Shown: positions 22,768 to 34,208, counted from the stretch's first letter. The stretch is DNA of 64,000 bases from Atopobiaceae bacterium (GCA_022483015.1 JAKVOB010000001.1:186001-250000); one strand, 5' to 3'. The notes: generated by a model not told the origin, from the letters alone. Program-made: numbers and translations.

Positions 22768-24276
22768 TTGAGCATCGGCCCAAAGAAGAAGAACCCCGAG
22801 AGCAAGGCCCCTGTCAGCGATGGCACCACGCGCCATCGCTCTTCTCGTGAGCAGGCACGACAGGTATCCAGCGCGTCGGCCCTCTCCCGAGATGCGTCGA
22901 CGGACCATTACTCCGACGAGCGCAAGCACCGCTCGCACAAGAAGGCACTCAAGATAACCCTCATCACCGTCGCGTGCGTGCTCGTCTGTGCGGTCGGTGG
23001 CGCCTGGGCTTACCTCAATAACATATCCTCCCAACTCAACAGCGGCGTCGATGACTCCTTGCGCGGGCAGCTGACCGAGACGACGGGATCGGATCCCTTC
23101 TATATCCTCCTCCTCGGGGTCGACAAGAGCCAGGACCGTGCCGAGGGCGACGAGTATGGTCCCTCGGACAGCGCCTATCGCTCCGACTCCATGATGCTCG
23201 TACGGGTCGACCCGCAGAACAAGCAGGTCACCCTCGTCTCGCTCCACCGTGACACCCTCATCGACTTCGGCAGCGACGGTGGCAAGCAGAAGCTCAACGC
23301 CGCCTACTCGATCGGCGGCCCCTCCTATTGCGTCCAGACCGTCTCCAAGTTCGCAGGCGTGCCCATATCCCACTATGCCGAGCTCGACTTCGACAGCTTC
23401 TGTGCCATCGTCGACCAGATCGGCGGCATCGAGGTCGACGTACCTGTCGACGTCTACGACCCCGAGTACACCGGCGCCGACATCAAGGCAGGCGTCCAGA
23501 CCGTGAACGGCGACCAGGCCCTGCAGCTCTGCCGCGCGCGTCATGCCTATGACAACTATGGCGACGGGGACCTCTACCGCGCAGCCAACCAGCGTATGGT
23601 CATCGCCGCCATCGTGAAGAAGGTCCTCACCCTCGACACCGCCAGCATGGCAAGCACCGTCTCGACCATGGCAGGCTCCGTCACCACCGACATGAGCGTC
23701 ACTGACATCCTCTCGCTCGCCAACGAGATGCGCGGCCTTGACGTCGACAACAACGTCTACTCCGGCATGGAGCCGACCAACTCCGAGTACGTCAACAACA
23801 CCTGGTACGAGATCTGCGACACGACCGCCTGGCAGAAGATGATGACCCGCGTCGACGAGGGCCTCTCCCCCTATGAGGACTCGTCCGACGACCCCACGCA
23901 GGGCGTCGCCGGCGGAACCGACAACACCAAGAACGAGGGTGCCACCACGAGCTCAGACACCTCGAGCTCGACGGACTCCTCGACGACGAGCTCCACCACG
24001 GGAACCTCCTCGGACATTGACGTCCTCAACGCCGCCGGCGTACAAGGCATCGCCGCCAAGGCGGTCACGACGCTCGAGGCCGAAGGACTCACGGCGACCG
24101 CATCGAACGCAAGCTCGCACTCTGCCACGTCAAAGGTCATGTACGCAAGCGACGAGTACAAGGACGAGGCCGAGAAGGTCGCATCCGCCCTCGGCGGCCT
24201 CACCGTCGAGGCGAGCGACGGCAGCTACAGCTCGAGCGCTGGCGTCATCGTGATACTCGGCGCAGACCAGTCCTGA
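22768..24276 (+). CDS. LytR-CpsA-Psr (LCP) family cell-wall glycopolymer ligase
   Basis: About 502 residues. A basic cytoplasmic N-terminus (GPKKKNPES) precedes one membrane span (ITLITVACVLVCAVGGAWAYL). The LCP domain shows YILLLGVDKS, YRSDSMMLVRVDP and LVSLHRDTLIDF, then LCRARHAYDNYGDGDLYRAANQ. Such enzymes transfer glycopolymers onto peptidoglycan. After a Ser/Thr-rich linker the C-terminus is a LytR_C domain (about residues 405-500, DIDVLNAAGVQGIAAKAVTTL). A TTG at 22768 is the likely start, with GAGGGAG just before it; the frame stays open to 22639. The 277-base gap before it holds the divergent guaA promoter region. Confidence 0.9.
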   Translation: MSIGPKKKNPESKAPVSDGTTRHRSSREQARQVSSASALSRDASTDHYSDERKHRSHKKALKITLITVACVLVCAVGGAWAYLNNISSQLNSGVDDSLRGQLTETTGSDPFYILLLGVDKSQDRAEGDEYGPSDSAYRSDSMMLVRVDPQNKQVTLVSLHRDTLIDFGSDGGKQKLNAAYSIGGPSYCVQTVSKFAGVPISHYAELDFDSFCAIVDQIGGIEVDVPVDVYDPEYTGADIKAGVQTVNGDQALQLCRARHAYDNYGDGDLYRAANQRMVIAAIVKKVLTLDTASMASTVSTMAGSVTTDMSVTDILSLANEMRGLDVDNNVYSGMEPTNSEYVNNTWYEICDTTAWQKMMTRVDEGLSPYEDSSDDPTQGVAGGTDNTKNEGATTSSDTSSSTDSSTTSSTTGTSSDIDVLNAAGVQGIAAKAVTTLEAEGLTATASNASSHSATSKVMYASDEYKDEAEKVASALGGLTVEASDGSYSSSAGVIVILGADQS

Positions 24277-24307
24277 CACAGGTCAGGGCCGTCACATAGA
24301 CAGATGA

Positions 24308-24339
24308 GAGGGCCCGGCATCGTATGATGCCGGGCCCTC
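24308..24339. terminator. Bidirectional terminator between lcp and ychF
   Basis: GAGGGCCCGGCATC (24308-24321) and GATGCCGGGCCCTC (24326-24339) form a perfect 14-bp stem with the loop GTAT. It lies between the convergent lcp and ychF genes. Flanking T-runs are short. Confidence 0.8.
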
Positions 24340-24372
24340 CTGCATTACCTGGAACCTGTTGCCAGCCGATGG

Positions 24373-25437
24373 CTAGACGTTGAAGCGGAAGTGCATGACG
24401 TCGCCGTCCTCGACGACGTAGTCCTTGCCCTCCATCCGGAGGCGTCCCGCATCGCGGCACCCCGCCTCTCCGCCCAGCGCGACATAGTCCTCGTAGCTGG
24501 CGACCTCTGCCTTGATGAAGCCACGCTCGAAGTCCGAGTGGATGACGCCAGCAGCCTCGGGCGCCTTCGCGCCGATGCGGACCGTCCAGGCCTTGACCTC
24601 GAGCTCACCCGCCGTGAAGTAGCTCTGGAGCCCCAGCGTGCGATAGGCGGTCTTCGCGAGGGTCTCGAGGCCGCTGTGCTCGAGGCCGAGGGAGTCGAGG
24701 TACTCCCGCGCGTCCTCCTCGGAGAGGTCGGCGAGCTCGGCCTCCACCTCGGCACAGATGGGGATGGGAGCCGTGTCCTCGAGGGGCGCGAGGTCCGCCG
24801 AGAGGGAGTCCTCGTCGACGTTCGCCACGTAGATGATGGGCTTCATCGTAAGGAGGAACAGGTCATGTGCAGCGGCACGCTCCTCCTTGGTCATCTCCAT
24901 GGTCGCGGCACGGTTGCCCTCGTCGAGCCAGGATGAGAGGCGCTTGGCGACCTCGTAGCGAGGGGCGTTCTCCTTGTCCCGCTTGGCCTCCTTCTCGAGC
25001 TTCGGCAAGGACTTCTCGAGGGTCGCCATGTCCGCGAGGATGAGCTCCGTCTTGATGGTGTCGGCATCGGAGGCAGGGTCGACCCTACCTTCCACGTGCA
25101 CTACGTCGGGATCAGAGAAGTAGCGCACGACCTCGCAGATGGCATCGGTCTCACGGATGTTGGCGAGGAACTGGTTGCCAAGGCCCTCGCCCGCGTTGGC
25201 GCCCTTGACGAGGCCGGCGATGTCGACGAACTCGACCGACGCAGGGACGATGCGGCTGGGGTGCACGATGTCGGCCAGCTTGGCCAGGCGTGCGTCGGGA
25301 ACGTCGACGACGCCGACGTTGGGCTCGATGGTGGCGAACGGGTAGTTGGCCGCCAGACCGCCCTTCTTGGTGAGGGCGGTGAACAGGGTCGACTTGCCTA
25401 CGTTGGGCAGGCCCACGATTCCGATTGACAGTGACAC
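24373..25437 (-). CDS. ychF: Redox-regulated ATPase YchF (Obg-like)
   Basis: A 354-residue P-loop NTPase with GLPNVGKSTLF (G1), DIAGLVKGANAGEGLGNQFL (G3) and a C-terminal TGS domain ending DVMHFRFNV. YchF prefers ATP and binds ribosomes; it affects oxidative-stress responses. The GTG at 25437 is preceded by AAGGAG at ideal distance, and the protein then starts SLSIGIVG as in homologues. It lies 75 bases downstream of the ferredoxin-like pseudogene. Confidence 0.95.
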   Translation of the reverse strand: MSLSIGIVGLPNVGKSTLFTALTKKGGLAANYPFATIEPNVGVVDVPDARLAKLADIVHPSRIVPASVEFVDIAGLVKGANAGEGLGNQFLANIRETDAICEVVRYFSDPDVVHVEGRVDPASDADTIKTELILADMATLEKSLPKLEKEAKRDKENAPRYEVAKRLSSWLDEGNRAATMEMTKEERAAAHDLFLLTMKPIIYVANVDEDSLSADLAPLEDTAPIPICAEVEAELADLSEEDAREYLDSLGLEHSGLETLAKTAYRTLGLQSYFTAGELEVKAWTVRIGAKAPEAAGVIHSDFERGFIKAEVASYEDYVALGGEAGCRDAGRLRMEGKDYVVEDGDVMHFRFNV

Positions 25438-25512
25438 GTTCTCTCCTTCTTCAGGGCACGCAAGCGCGCCACGGGACTTCCTGACATGGGACGAGGCCAT
25501 GCGACCGGTCTG

Positions 25513-26800
25513 CTACTGGTCCGACGACCCGTCATCGAGCTTCTCGAGCATGTCCAGGCCTTGGTTGAGCTTCTCCCTGCTCTTCTGCTTGAGAAGCTCT
25601 GCCTGGGCAGCACGCTCGGTCTTCTTGCGGATCTCCTCCTCGGTCGGCTCATCGGGCACGACCACGAGCTCCTGGGCATCGAACGCCTCCATGGACAGCG
25701 CATGCGCCGAGCAGGCTTCCACGCACGCACCGCACTCCGTGCAGTAGGCCGCCTCGATGCGCACATGCCCGTCCTCGGTGAGGTCGAGCGCATGGACCGG
25801 GCAGATGTCCTCGCAGGCCCCACAGAGGGTGCAGACGGACGTGTCGGCCACCGGACGCGCGGGCTTGATGTTGCAGGGCGAGCTCGGGGGCCTTCTGCAG
25901 GGCCGAGAGCATGATCTGCCGCCGTGCCGTGAGGATGCGTCGCTTCGACTGCGTGGTCCGCTCGCCGCACATGCGATCAAGGGACTGCTGGAGCGCGATG
26001 ATCTGCTTGGAATGGAGGTCGAGCTTGGCCGTCACGGCCTGGAGCGCGCTCGCAGGCCGTGAGACGCCACCAACCAGCTGGGTACCTGTCTTGAGGGCAG
26101 AGTTCACGAACTCCTTGCGCTGCCAGCTCCGACGGATCTCGTGATTGAGGGCATAGTCGTCCACCTCGAGGTTCATCGGCTTGCCAGCCCAGGTCTCTGC
26201 CTGCGAGATGGCATCGGTGAGCCTCGCCTCGCCCGTGGTCGTGCGACAGCGGGTACAGATGTCGAGCGGGAGGTAGACCGAGACGTTGGGATACTCCACG
26301 AGCACCGAGAACCACACCTCGACGGGTACGTCACCGATGCACGGCAGCACGACCTCGTTCTCCTCGGGGATGCGGCCGAGCGCGCGCGTGCAGGTGACGT
26401 AGGCCTCCTCATGGGAGGTCGCCGCCGTGCAGATGCGCTGGTAGAGCTTGCGCGCCGAGGTCTTCTGGGTCGAGAAGCACTCCGAGGGACAGACCGCCGT
26501 GCACAGGCCGCACTTGCGGCAGGTATCCGCCAGCTCGATGGCGCCCTCGTCGAACTCGATGGCATCCGTGGGACAGACGTCCTTGCAGCGCGTGCAGAAC
26601 GAGTCGTCCTTCATCTTGCAGCTGGCACACGGGATCGTGTTGGCGCGGGGGCGTTCCTTCCAGTCCGCGGGGTTCCAGGTGGGCTCGTCCGTCGACTCGC
26701 CGGTAAGGCTGTTCGCAAGGTTGCCGAGGGGGTTCTGGATGGCCTTCCAGTCGGTCTGTATGTCGATGAGGTCATCGAGGAAGTCGCGCTTCTGGGCCAT
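25513..26800 (-). pseudogene. Multi-cluster 4Fe-4S protein gene with a single-base frameshift
   Basis: The frame from ATG 26800 encodes CASCKMKDDSFCTRCKDVCP and CRKCGLCTAVCP ferredoxin motifs and a middle region with CIGDVP and CTRC. At about 25880 the frame breaks. The -35-residue continuation lies one base away and carries CNIKP, VCTLCGACEDICP and YCTECGACVEAC, two further 4Fe-4S sites, then a charged tail. An extra G at the ELPCN position explains the shift. The fused product would have ~428 residues. Similar polyferredoxins occur in Coriobacteriia. GGAGG precedes the start. A sequencing error is possible, because coding quality is good on both sides. Confidence 0.8.
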
Positions 26801-26959
26801 GCCTCTGCCTCCAGCCGGGTCGTTGGGATGCGATGGGCCGCTTCTGCGATACCCACGGCATCCTATTGTACGGCAGGAGGGAGACGGTTTGCCGACGCAC
26901 AAGAAAGGGGCACCCCGCCATCGCGGGATGCCCCTCCGAGTCGATGCTGACCTGACGGC

Positions 26960-28606
<1,647 letters not shown>

Positions 28607-28680
28607 TTATCCTCCAGTGGAAGCCCGCATTGCGGGTGGTGAGCATTGGGTGAAGCGTGCGAGAGGAGCCTGGCGAGAAG

Positions 28681-28971
28681 CTAGGCCTCGATGATGGCGT
28701 AGATGTCATCGGCACGGAGGAGCAGGAAGTCCTCGCCGTCGATCTTGACCTCGTTGCCGCCGAACTTGCCGTAGAAGACCTTGTCGCCGGCCTTCACGTC
28801 AGGGACGATGCGCTCGCCCTTGTCGTTCGTCTTTCCTGCGCCCACGGCGATGACCTCGCCCTTCTGGGGCTTCTCCTGAGCACCGCTCGAGATGTAGAGA
28901 CCCGTGGAGGTCTTCTCCTCCTTGGGAGCCGGCTTCACGAGCACGCGATCGCCCAGTGGCTTCAAATTCAT
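28681..28971 (-). CDS. groES: Co-chaperonin GroES (Hsp10)
   Basis: A 96-residue protein: MNLKPLGDRVLVKP at the start, a mobile loop around EEKTSTGLYISSGAQ, and the roof region VPDVKAGDKVFYGKFGG. It caps the GroEL ring. AAGGAGGAGG lies before the ATG at 28971; the longer open frame is not coding. First gene of the groES-groEL operon, with a CIRCE element 51 bases upstream. Confidence 0.98.
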   Translation of the reverse strand: MNLKPLGDRVLVKPAPKEEKTSTGLYISSGAQEKPQKGEVIAVGAGKTNDKGERIVPDVKAGDKVFYGKFGGNEVKIDGEDFLLLRADDIYAIIEA

Positions 28972-29021
28972 ATCTATGAACCTCCTCCTTGCGCCTCCCG
29001 GCGCAACCCTCGGCGAGAGAT

Positions 29022-29048
29022 CTGGCACTCCCGCCCTTCGAGTGCTAA
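29022..29048. promoter_or_regulatory. CIRCE operator (HrcA binding site) upstream of groES
   Basis: The right arm GAGTGCTAA (29040-29048) is canonical. The left arm CTGGCACTC (29022-29030) differs from TTAGCACTC in its first three bases (CTG for TTA). The spacer is the standard 9 bases. HrcA repression of the chaperonin operon is expected; the hrcA gene is not in the window. Confidence 0.85.
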
Positions 29049-29143
29049 CGCAAAGGATACTACCCACCTGGCCCACCCTATACAACGGGAAGGCAAAAAA
29101 TCTTCTGAGTTTGCACTTAGATTTTGTGGTGGTCGGGAGAACA

Positions 29144-29186
29144 GGCATGACGGTCCCAATGATCCATCCATCGGGACCGTCATGCC
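29144..29186 (-). terminator. Terminator of the subtilase gene
   Basis: GGCATGACGGTCCC (29144-29157) and GGGACCGTCATGCC (29173-29186) form a perfect 14-bp stem. It begins 3 bases after the stop codon of the S8 peptidase gene. It also isolates that gene from the groES promoter. Confidence 0.75.
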
Positions 29187-29188
29187 TC

Positions 29189-32100
29189 CTAGGCGTTGCG
29201 CCTGCGCAGTGCGAGGGCAAGACCTGCCAGGACACAGCCGACAAGGGCCATGGGCAGCACCGACATCGAGTCGTCCGCCGTACGTGGGACGGCTTGGGCA
29301 GTGGTCATGCTGACCTGCGTCGTGCCGTCTTCCGCCGTGGGTGTCTCGGGACTCGTAGGGGTCTCGGGTGACGTGGGTGTCTCGGGACTCGTGGGCTCAG
29401 GCTCGATTCTCGTAGCCCTAAGTACCAACACATCGTCATCGAGGGCCGTGGAACCCATCACGTAGAGCCAACCCCCCGAGGTGGCGGCGCTGGCATAGAA
29501 GAGCGGTGCCCGCCACGCGCGCTTGCCGAAGTCCGAGAAGGTCTTACCGCCATCGGACGAGAGGTACGTGTCGGCGTCGACGAAGGTGGTCTCGGTGTCA
29601 TCGGTATAGGCGAGCACGCCGCTGATGACAGGTCCCGTGCTGGTCATGGCGATGCCATAGGTACCATGGATGGTCTTGGTGCGGTCACTCGTCGAGGACT
29701 TCGTAACACGGGGCAAGGCGGAGCTGATGTCCTCCGTCGACCAGGCATCCCCTGACCTGGTGACCTTCTGCATGCCAGCAATCGTCATGACCGAGCTAGA
29801 CGAGATGCTTCGGCCCTGGCAGACATAGATGGAAGTGTCGTCTGCCGCGACCCTGGGGCAGACACAACCGCTCGCAAGGCTTCCCACCGATGTGACCGTA
29901 CCATCGGAGACATCCAGCGTCGCGACGTTGTCCTTGTCGAGGGCAAGCAGCGACGTGAACCCCAGGGGGGACGTCCCTATGCCGCTCGCCCCACCCACGA
30001 GCACGAGCTGGCCACCCATATCGGCGATCGAGGAGGCCAGGGGTACCTGGGAGGCATCGAGGACCTGCCAGGCATCGGCAGCGGGATCGTAGGAGTAGAG
30101 CACCGATCGGGCCGTCTTTGCGGTCCAGTCGAGGACGGTGCCGCATGCGACGATGTGACCGTCATGCACCGTCGCAGAGAGCGTGTTGACCTGCTCGGGC
30201 AGCGCCGCACACGTCGTCCAGCTCTCATCGCTGGGGTCATAGCGCCACATCTCGCGATAGGACCCCATCTCATAGCTCTGGTCGTGATCGCTCTGGTAAT
30301 AGGCCTCGTACTGGTCCTGGGGAAGCACATAGAGGCAATCGTCGAGGCCCACCATGAGGTTGTCCATGCTGTTCTGCGAGAGCTCCGCCGGCATCTCGAT
30401 GTCCTTCTCGAAGAGGGCCTTGTTGCTGGCCGAGGGGACCTCCAGCAGGTAGCTCTCGGTACAGCTGCCAGCACTCGTCGTCACCGTGATGGGCAGGACA
30501 CCGGCCATGGTACCCTCGGGCACCTCTGCCACGATCTCATCGTCCGTCCATGAGATGACGGTCGCACTCGTACCTGCGACGCTCACGGTACCGGAACTCC
30601 CGAAGTCGCTGCCGCTGACCCTGACCTGGAGAGGGTCGGAGCCATCCACGAGCTCGGCCGAGTCGATGACCGGCAGCACCTTGGCTGAGGAGGTGGAGAG
30701 GTCGATCTGGCCGCCAGAGGTGCATGTGGTGAGGAAGCGACCATCATATTGGTTGATGTGCGACTTCAGCCAGGACACGCGATCGCGTGCGAGTTGGCCA
30801 CGCATGCTGGAAGGTGCCTGCGAGGTCAGGCCTTGGTCGAGGGCGGCGACGGCCGCCGCACCCGCGACCATGGGCGCGGCCATGGAGGTCCCCGACATGT
30901 AGCGATAGGGGGCCACTGTCGTACCAGCAGCGAAACAGTCCAGATAGGCCTCCGAGACCGCAGGCGCGAAGGAGAGCCTGAAGGTGGCGCATCCGTCCGC
31001 ATCGAGGGCGATATGACTGCCTGCGGTCCCCACCGACGCGAGGTCGAAGGAGCTGCCCCTCCAGACCCGATCGGCCAAGTAGTCGTCCGTCCATGAGGAG
31101 GCCGAGAAATATGTCACCCATTCGAAAGACCCATCGGACCGTATGGTGGCCAGCTCAAGGGTCTTGGCAGTAGTAGTTACTTGAGATGCCGCATCGCAGA
31201 CCGCCAACGTCTTGAAGTTGGCCATGGTGGCGGAGCCAAGGGGCACCTTGAGGTAGCACCCGTTCTGCTGGTATCCATACGCCGTTCCGAGATCTGCCAG
31301 GTCGTCCGTACCCAGCTTGAGGGAGGACCCACCCTCGTAGTAGTACGTCGAGCTCGTGGTCCCGACCTGGTCTGCCGCAACAAGGGTGGCCTCGTCGAAG
31401 GTCTTATAGACCTTCACGGAGCCGTTGGCAGTGTCGAAGTTGTCGTACACCGTGGGGTTGCCGTCGGTCTCGGCCAGATAGGAGGCCCGCTCCGGCTCGG
31501 AGGTCCCCTCGAGGATCGCCGTCGAGAGGATCTGGGCACCCGGCGCCATCACGTCGGTGGTCGACTGGCCGAAGTTGTAGGCAACCTCGCCGTTCTTGCC
31601 CGTGGCACCCACCACGACGGCGTAGGGATTGTCCTTCAGGGCCGAGGCCAGGCGGGGGTTGTAATCGGTGTCGTCCTCCTCGTTGCCCGCCGAGAAGATG
31701 CTGACCACGCCCTTCTCGCCCAGCTGCGTCACGATGAGGGAGGTCATCCTGGTGATCTGGCGATCGCCCCAGGAGTTGTTGACGGCCACCAGGTTGAGAC
31801 CGTTGTCGACGCACTTCGAGAGGTAGGCATAGCCACGGGCCATGCTTGCGGTGGTGAGGGCCCCGTCAGCGTTGTACACCTTGACGGCGGTGAGCTTCAC
31901 GCCGTTGGCCACACCGCTCGTGCCGAAGTCGTTCCACTCGGAGGCGATGACGCCGGCGCAGTGGGTGCCATGGCCTAGGGTGTCCATGACGTCCGTCGCG
32001 TCACCGACGCCACTGACGTTCATGCCATAGTCGCCGCCGTCGAGGTTGTAGGAACGCATGTTGTCGATCACGACGTCATCGAGGTCGGGGTTGGTGTAGT

Positions 32101-32920
32101 CGATGCCTGAGTCCATGACCGCCACGACACCGGCAGCGTTCTCGTCGCCATCCGGCCAGTTGGGCGAGTTGATGTCGAAGCCGAGATACGACTTGCCGTC
32201 ATTCAAGGTCGAGCCGTCGTTGTCGAGGCCCCACTGGTAGGACGTGAGGTCGGGCACGCTCGTGGCCTGTACTGTCGCGGTGTCAGAGCTGGTCGAGGAG
32301 GCCGACGAGACAGCATCCTGGGCGGCGAGCTCAGCAGCGGCATCGACGGACGTGGTGTCGACCTCGTCTGCGGTGTCCTCCCCTGCCTGCTCGACATAGT
32401 TGGGTTCCACCATGAGGACGCGCGAGTCATCCCAGAGGGCGTCGAGCATCTGCTCGCAGGTCATGTCCGGGTTGGTGATGAGGATGACGGAGATGGTGTC
32501 ATCGGTCGACTGGGCGGATACGGCCTCGTCGGTCGCCGTGGCATAGGACGATGCCGTGGTGTCGAGGAGGGTCTCGGTATCGGAGGAGTCGCCCTCCGTC
32601 GCGAACCAGTCCGTCGTGGAAGCCGCGTCGCCATAGACGGCAGCTACGACCTCGCCTTCCACATAGTCGCCTGTGGCAAGGAGATCGGAGATCTGGGTGG
32701 CCTTGTCGGACTCGGAGTCGGACGTCGAGGCTGCTGCCGTATCCGACGCATCGCTCGTGGTACTCGAGACGTCGGTGGTGACGGTGGAATCCTCGGCAGG
32801 CTCAGAGGATGCCACGGCAGGCATCGGCACCCCGGAAAGCACCAGGACCAACGAGAGGAACGCCGCGAACACGAGGCGCATCCTGGACAGGGACGTCATT
32901 CTCGGATGGTTCTGGGTCAT
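29189..32920 (-). CDS. Surface-anchored S8 (subtilisin-family) serine peptidase with Kelch-like repeats
   Basis: A 1,243-residue exported peptidase. A signal peptide (about 1-38, ending PAVASS) is followed by a Ser/Thr-rich stretch and a prodomain (about 75-175). The catalytic triad is Asp270 (AVMDSGID), His317 (GHGTHCAG) and Ser679 (GTSMAAPMVAG). About 170 extra residues (500-665), resembling a beta jelly roll, sit between the oxyanion Asn region and the Ser. An IPT/TIG-like domain (about 750-830) and Kelch-like repeats (about 870-1150) follow. Three SPETPT units, VPRTADD, a hydrophobic helix and RRRNA end the protein, which suggests wall or membrane anchoring. GTGGAGG precedes the ATG at 32920. 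Confidence 0.9.
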   Translation of the reverse strand: MTQNHPRMTSLSRMRLVFAAFLSLVLVLSGVPMPAVASSEPAEDSTVTTDVSSTTSDASDTAAASTSDSESDKATQISDLLATGDYVEGEVVAAVYGDAASTTDWFATEGDSSDTETLLDTTASSYATATDEAVSAQSTDDTISVILITNPDMTCEQMLDALWDDSRVLMVEPNYVEQAGEDTADEVDTTSVDAAAELAAQDAVSSASSTSSDTATVQATSVPDLTSYQWGLDNDGSTLNDGKSYLGFDINSPNWPDGDENAAGVVAVMDSGIDYTNPDLDDVVIDNMRSYNLDGGDYGMNVSGVGDATDVMDTLGHGTHCAGVIASEWNDFGTSGVANGVKLTAVKVYNADGALTTASMARGYAYLSKCVDNGLNLVAVNNSWGDRQITRMTSLIVTQLGEKGVVSIFSAGNEEDDTDYNPRLASALKDNPYAVVVGATGKNGEVAYNFGQSTTDVMAPGAQILSTAILEGTSEPERASYLAETDGNPTVYDNFDTANGSVKVYKTFDEATLVAADQVGTTSSTYYYEGGSSLKLGTDDLADLGTAYGYQQNGCYLKVPLGSATMANFKTLAVCDAASQVTTTAKTLELATIRSDGSFEWVTYFSASSWTDDYLADRVWRGSSFDLASVGTAGSHIALDADGCATFRLSFAPAVSEAYLDCFAAGTTVAPYRYMSGTSMAAPMVAGAAAVAALDQGLTSQAPSSMRGQLARDRVSWLKSHINQYDGRFLTTCTSGGQIDLSTSSAKVLPVIDSAELVDGSDPLQVRVSGSDFGSSGTVSVAGTSATVISWTDDEIVAEVPEGTMAGVLPITVTTSAGSCTESYLLEVPSASNKALFEKDIEMPAELSQNSMDNLMVGLDDCLYVLPQDQYEAYYQSDHDQSYEMGSYREMWRYDPSDESWTTCAALPEQVNTLSATVHDGHIVACGTVLDWTAKTARSVLYSYDPAADAWQVLDASQVPLASSIADMGGQLVLVGGASGIGTSPLGFTSLLALDKDNVATLDVSDGTVTSVGSLASGCVCPRVAADDTSIYVCQGRSISSSSVMTIAGMQKVTRSGDAWSTEDISSALPRVTKSSTSDRTKTIHGTYGIAMTSTGPVISGVLAYTDDTETTFVDADTYLSSDGGKTFSDFGKRAWRAPLFYASAATSGGWLYVMGSTALDDDVLVLRATRIEPEPTSPETPTSPETPTSPETPTAEDGTTQVSMTTAQAVPRTADDSMSVLPMALVGCVLAGLALALRRRNA

Positions 32921-33001
32921 GGTGTCCTCCACGTGGCTCGGCAGACTCACTTGCACCCGACGTGACACAGTGAGGACGTCATGTCGGAGGGATAGGGACG
33001 A

Positions 33002-33886
33002 TCAGGCGGTTCTCCTCGACTGTCCCAGTATCTGAAGGATGATGTTGATGATCTTGAAGTAGATGTAGATCACGGTGTAGACGAGCCCGAAGGCGGCCAT
33101 CCACTCGAGCTTCTTGGGCATCTCGCCCTCGACGCACCCCTGGATGGTGTCGAAGTCGACCAGCAGGAAGAGCGCCGCGATGATGACGAAGACCACGGAC
33201 ATGGCGATGCTCACGATCGGTGACCCCATGAAGGTCATCATGGACTGGATGATGGTCCCAAGACCAGGGATGAAGGACAGCGCGAACAGTGCGATGCCAC
33301 CAAAGATGCAGGTGAGGAAGAGGGCAAATACGATGGTCTTCGCCTTGCCCGAGAGACGCACCTTCATGTGGACGTAGAGGAACAGCATCCCTCCCACGAG
33401 CGCGGCCGTGAGGATGAAGGCAGCGAGCGACACCCACTTGTACTCGGGGGTGAGGCTCTGCGTGAACATGCCGATGAAGTAGCCCTCGAAGAGGGCGTAG
33501 AGGGTTCCCACCACGGGGATGGCAGGGCGGATGAGCCAGGCCAGGAGCGGTGTGAAGAGCACGATGACGCCAGCCACGGCCACCACCATGAGCTCGATGG
33601 CACATGAGTCGATGGCGACGATACCCGTGAGGTTATCGAGGTCGGTCACGGAAATGGTCCCGCCATAGGCGGCGGCGTTGGCCATGAGGTAGGAGTGGGC
33701 GATCCCAAAGACGAAGTACCCTGCGAGACAGAGCACGAGGAAGTAGATCGTCTTGTGAGCGATACCCTGGTAGGTGGCCACATCACCTGTGACCTCGAGC
33801 GTGTTGGCCTTCTTGGCCATCTTGCGGATGAGGGGATTGCACATCCCATAGCCCACGAACGAGGCCACCGAACCTGTCTGCGCCAT
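33002..33886 (-). CDS. Bax inhibitor-1/YccA family membrane protein
   Basis: A 294-residue protein with seven or so membrane spans, resembling the bacterial Bax1-I (YccA-like) group: IYFLVLCLAGYFVFGIA, PVVGTLYALFEGYFIGMFTQSL, IVFVALFLT-like segments and a C-terminal DFDTIQG followed by MAAFGLVYTVIYIYFKIINIILQILG. BI-1 relatives are proposed pH-sensitive calcium leak channels or modulators of membrane proteases; the role here is unknown. AGAGGAG precedes the ATG at 33886. Single gene. Confidence 0.9.
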   Translation of the reverse strand: MAQTGSVASFVGYGMCNPLIRKMAKKANTLEVTGDVATYQGIAHKTIYFLVLCLAGYFVFGIAHSYLMANAAAYGGTISVTDLDNLTGIVAIDSCAIELMVVAVAGVIVLFTPLLAWLIRPAIPVVGTLYALFEGYFIGMFTQSLTPEYKWVSLAAFILTAALVGGMLFLYVHMKVRLSGKAKTIVFALFLTCIFGGIALFALSFIPGLGTIIQSMMTFMGSPIVSIAMSVVFVIIAALFLLVDFDTIQGCVEGEMPKKLEWMAAFGLVYTVIYIYFKIINIILQILGQSRRTA

Positions 33887-34208
33887 GATGTCTCCTCTGC
33901 TCGTATCCTCGATTGGTCGTCATCAGATGGCTTTAAGGCTTAGGAGCAGTATGGCATGCCATGGACACCAAAAGGACACCAAATGGCGAGCGGCACTCAG
34001 CTACGCGCTCGATGTCATCACGGGAGAGAAAGAGACACCCGACCTCGCAGTCGCCTCACGCCTCGAAGGCGAGCCTGCCCCCACATAGTGACGGTGCGAC
34101 CTCGCTACGACGAGAGGGCAGGGTCACGACCGTGGACGTCGATGACGCTCCCCTCGGTATTTGCTACTATATGCCTATCATTTAAAACGACGTCGGAAGG
34201 AACCGACC
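33887..34208. other. Divergent intergenic region between the BI-1 and peroxidase genes
   Basis: 322 bases without a supported gene. It contains a direct repeat GGACACCAAA at 33963 and 33974, and an open stretch encoding ALDVITGEKETPDLAVASR (about 34000-34070) that reads like the tail of a lost gene. A TATCATTT segment near 34175 may be the -10 region of the peroxidase promoter. Confidence 0.4.
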
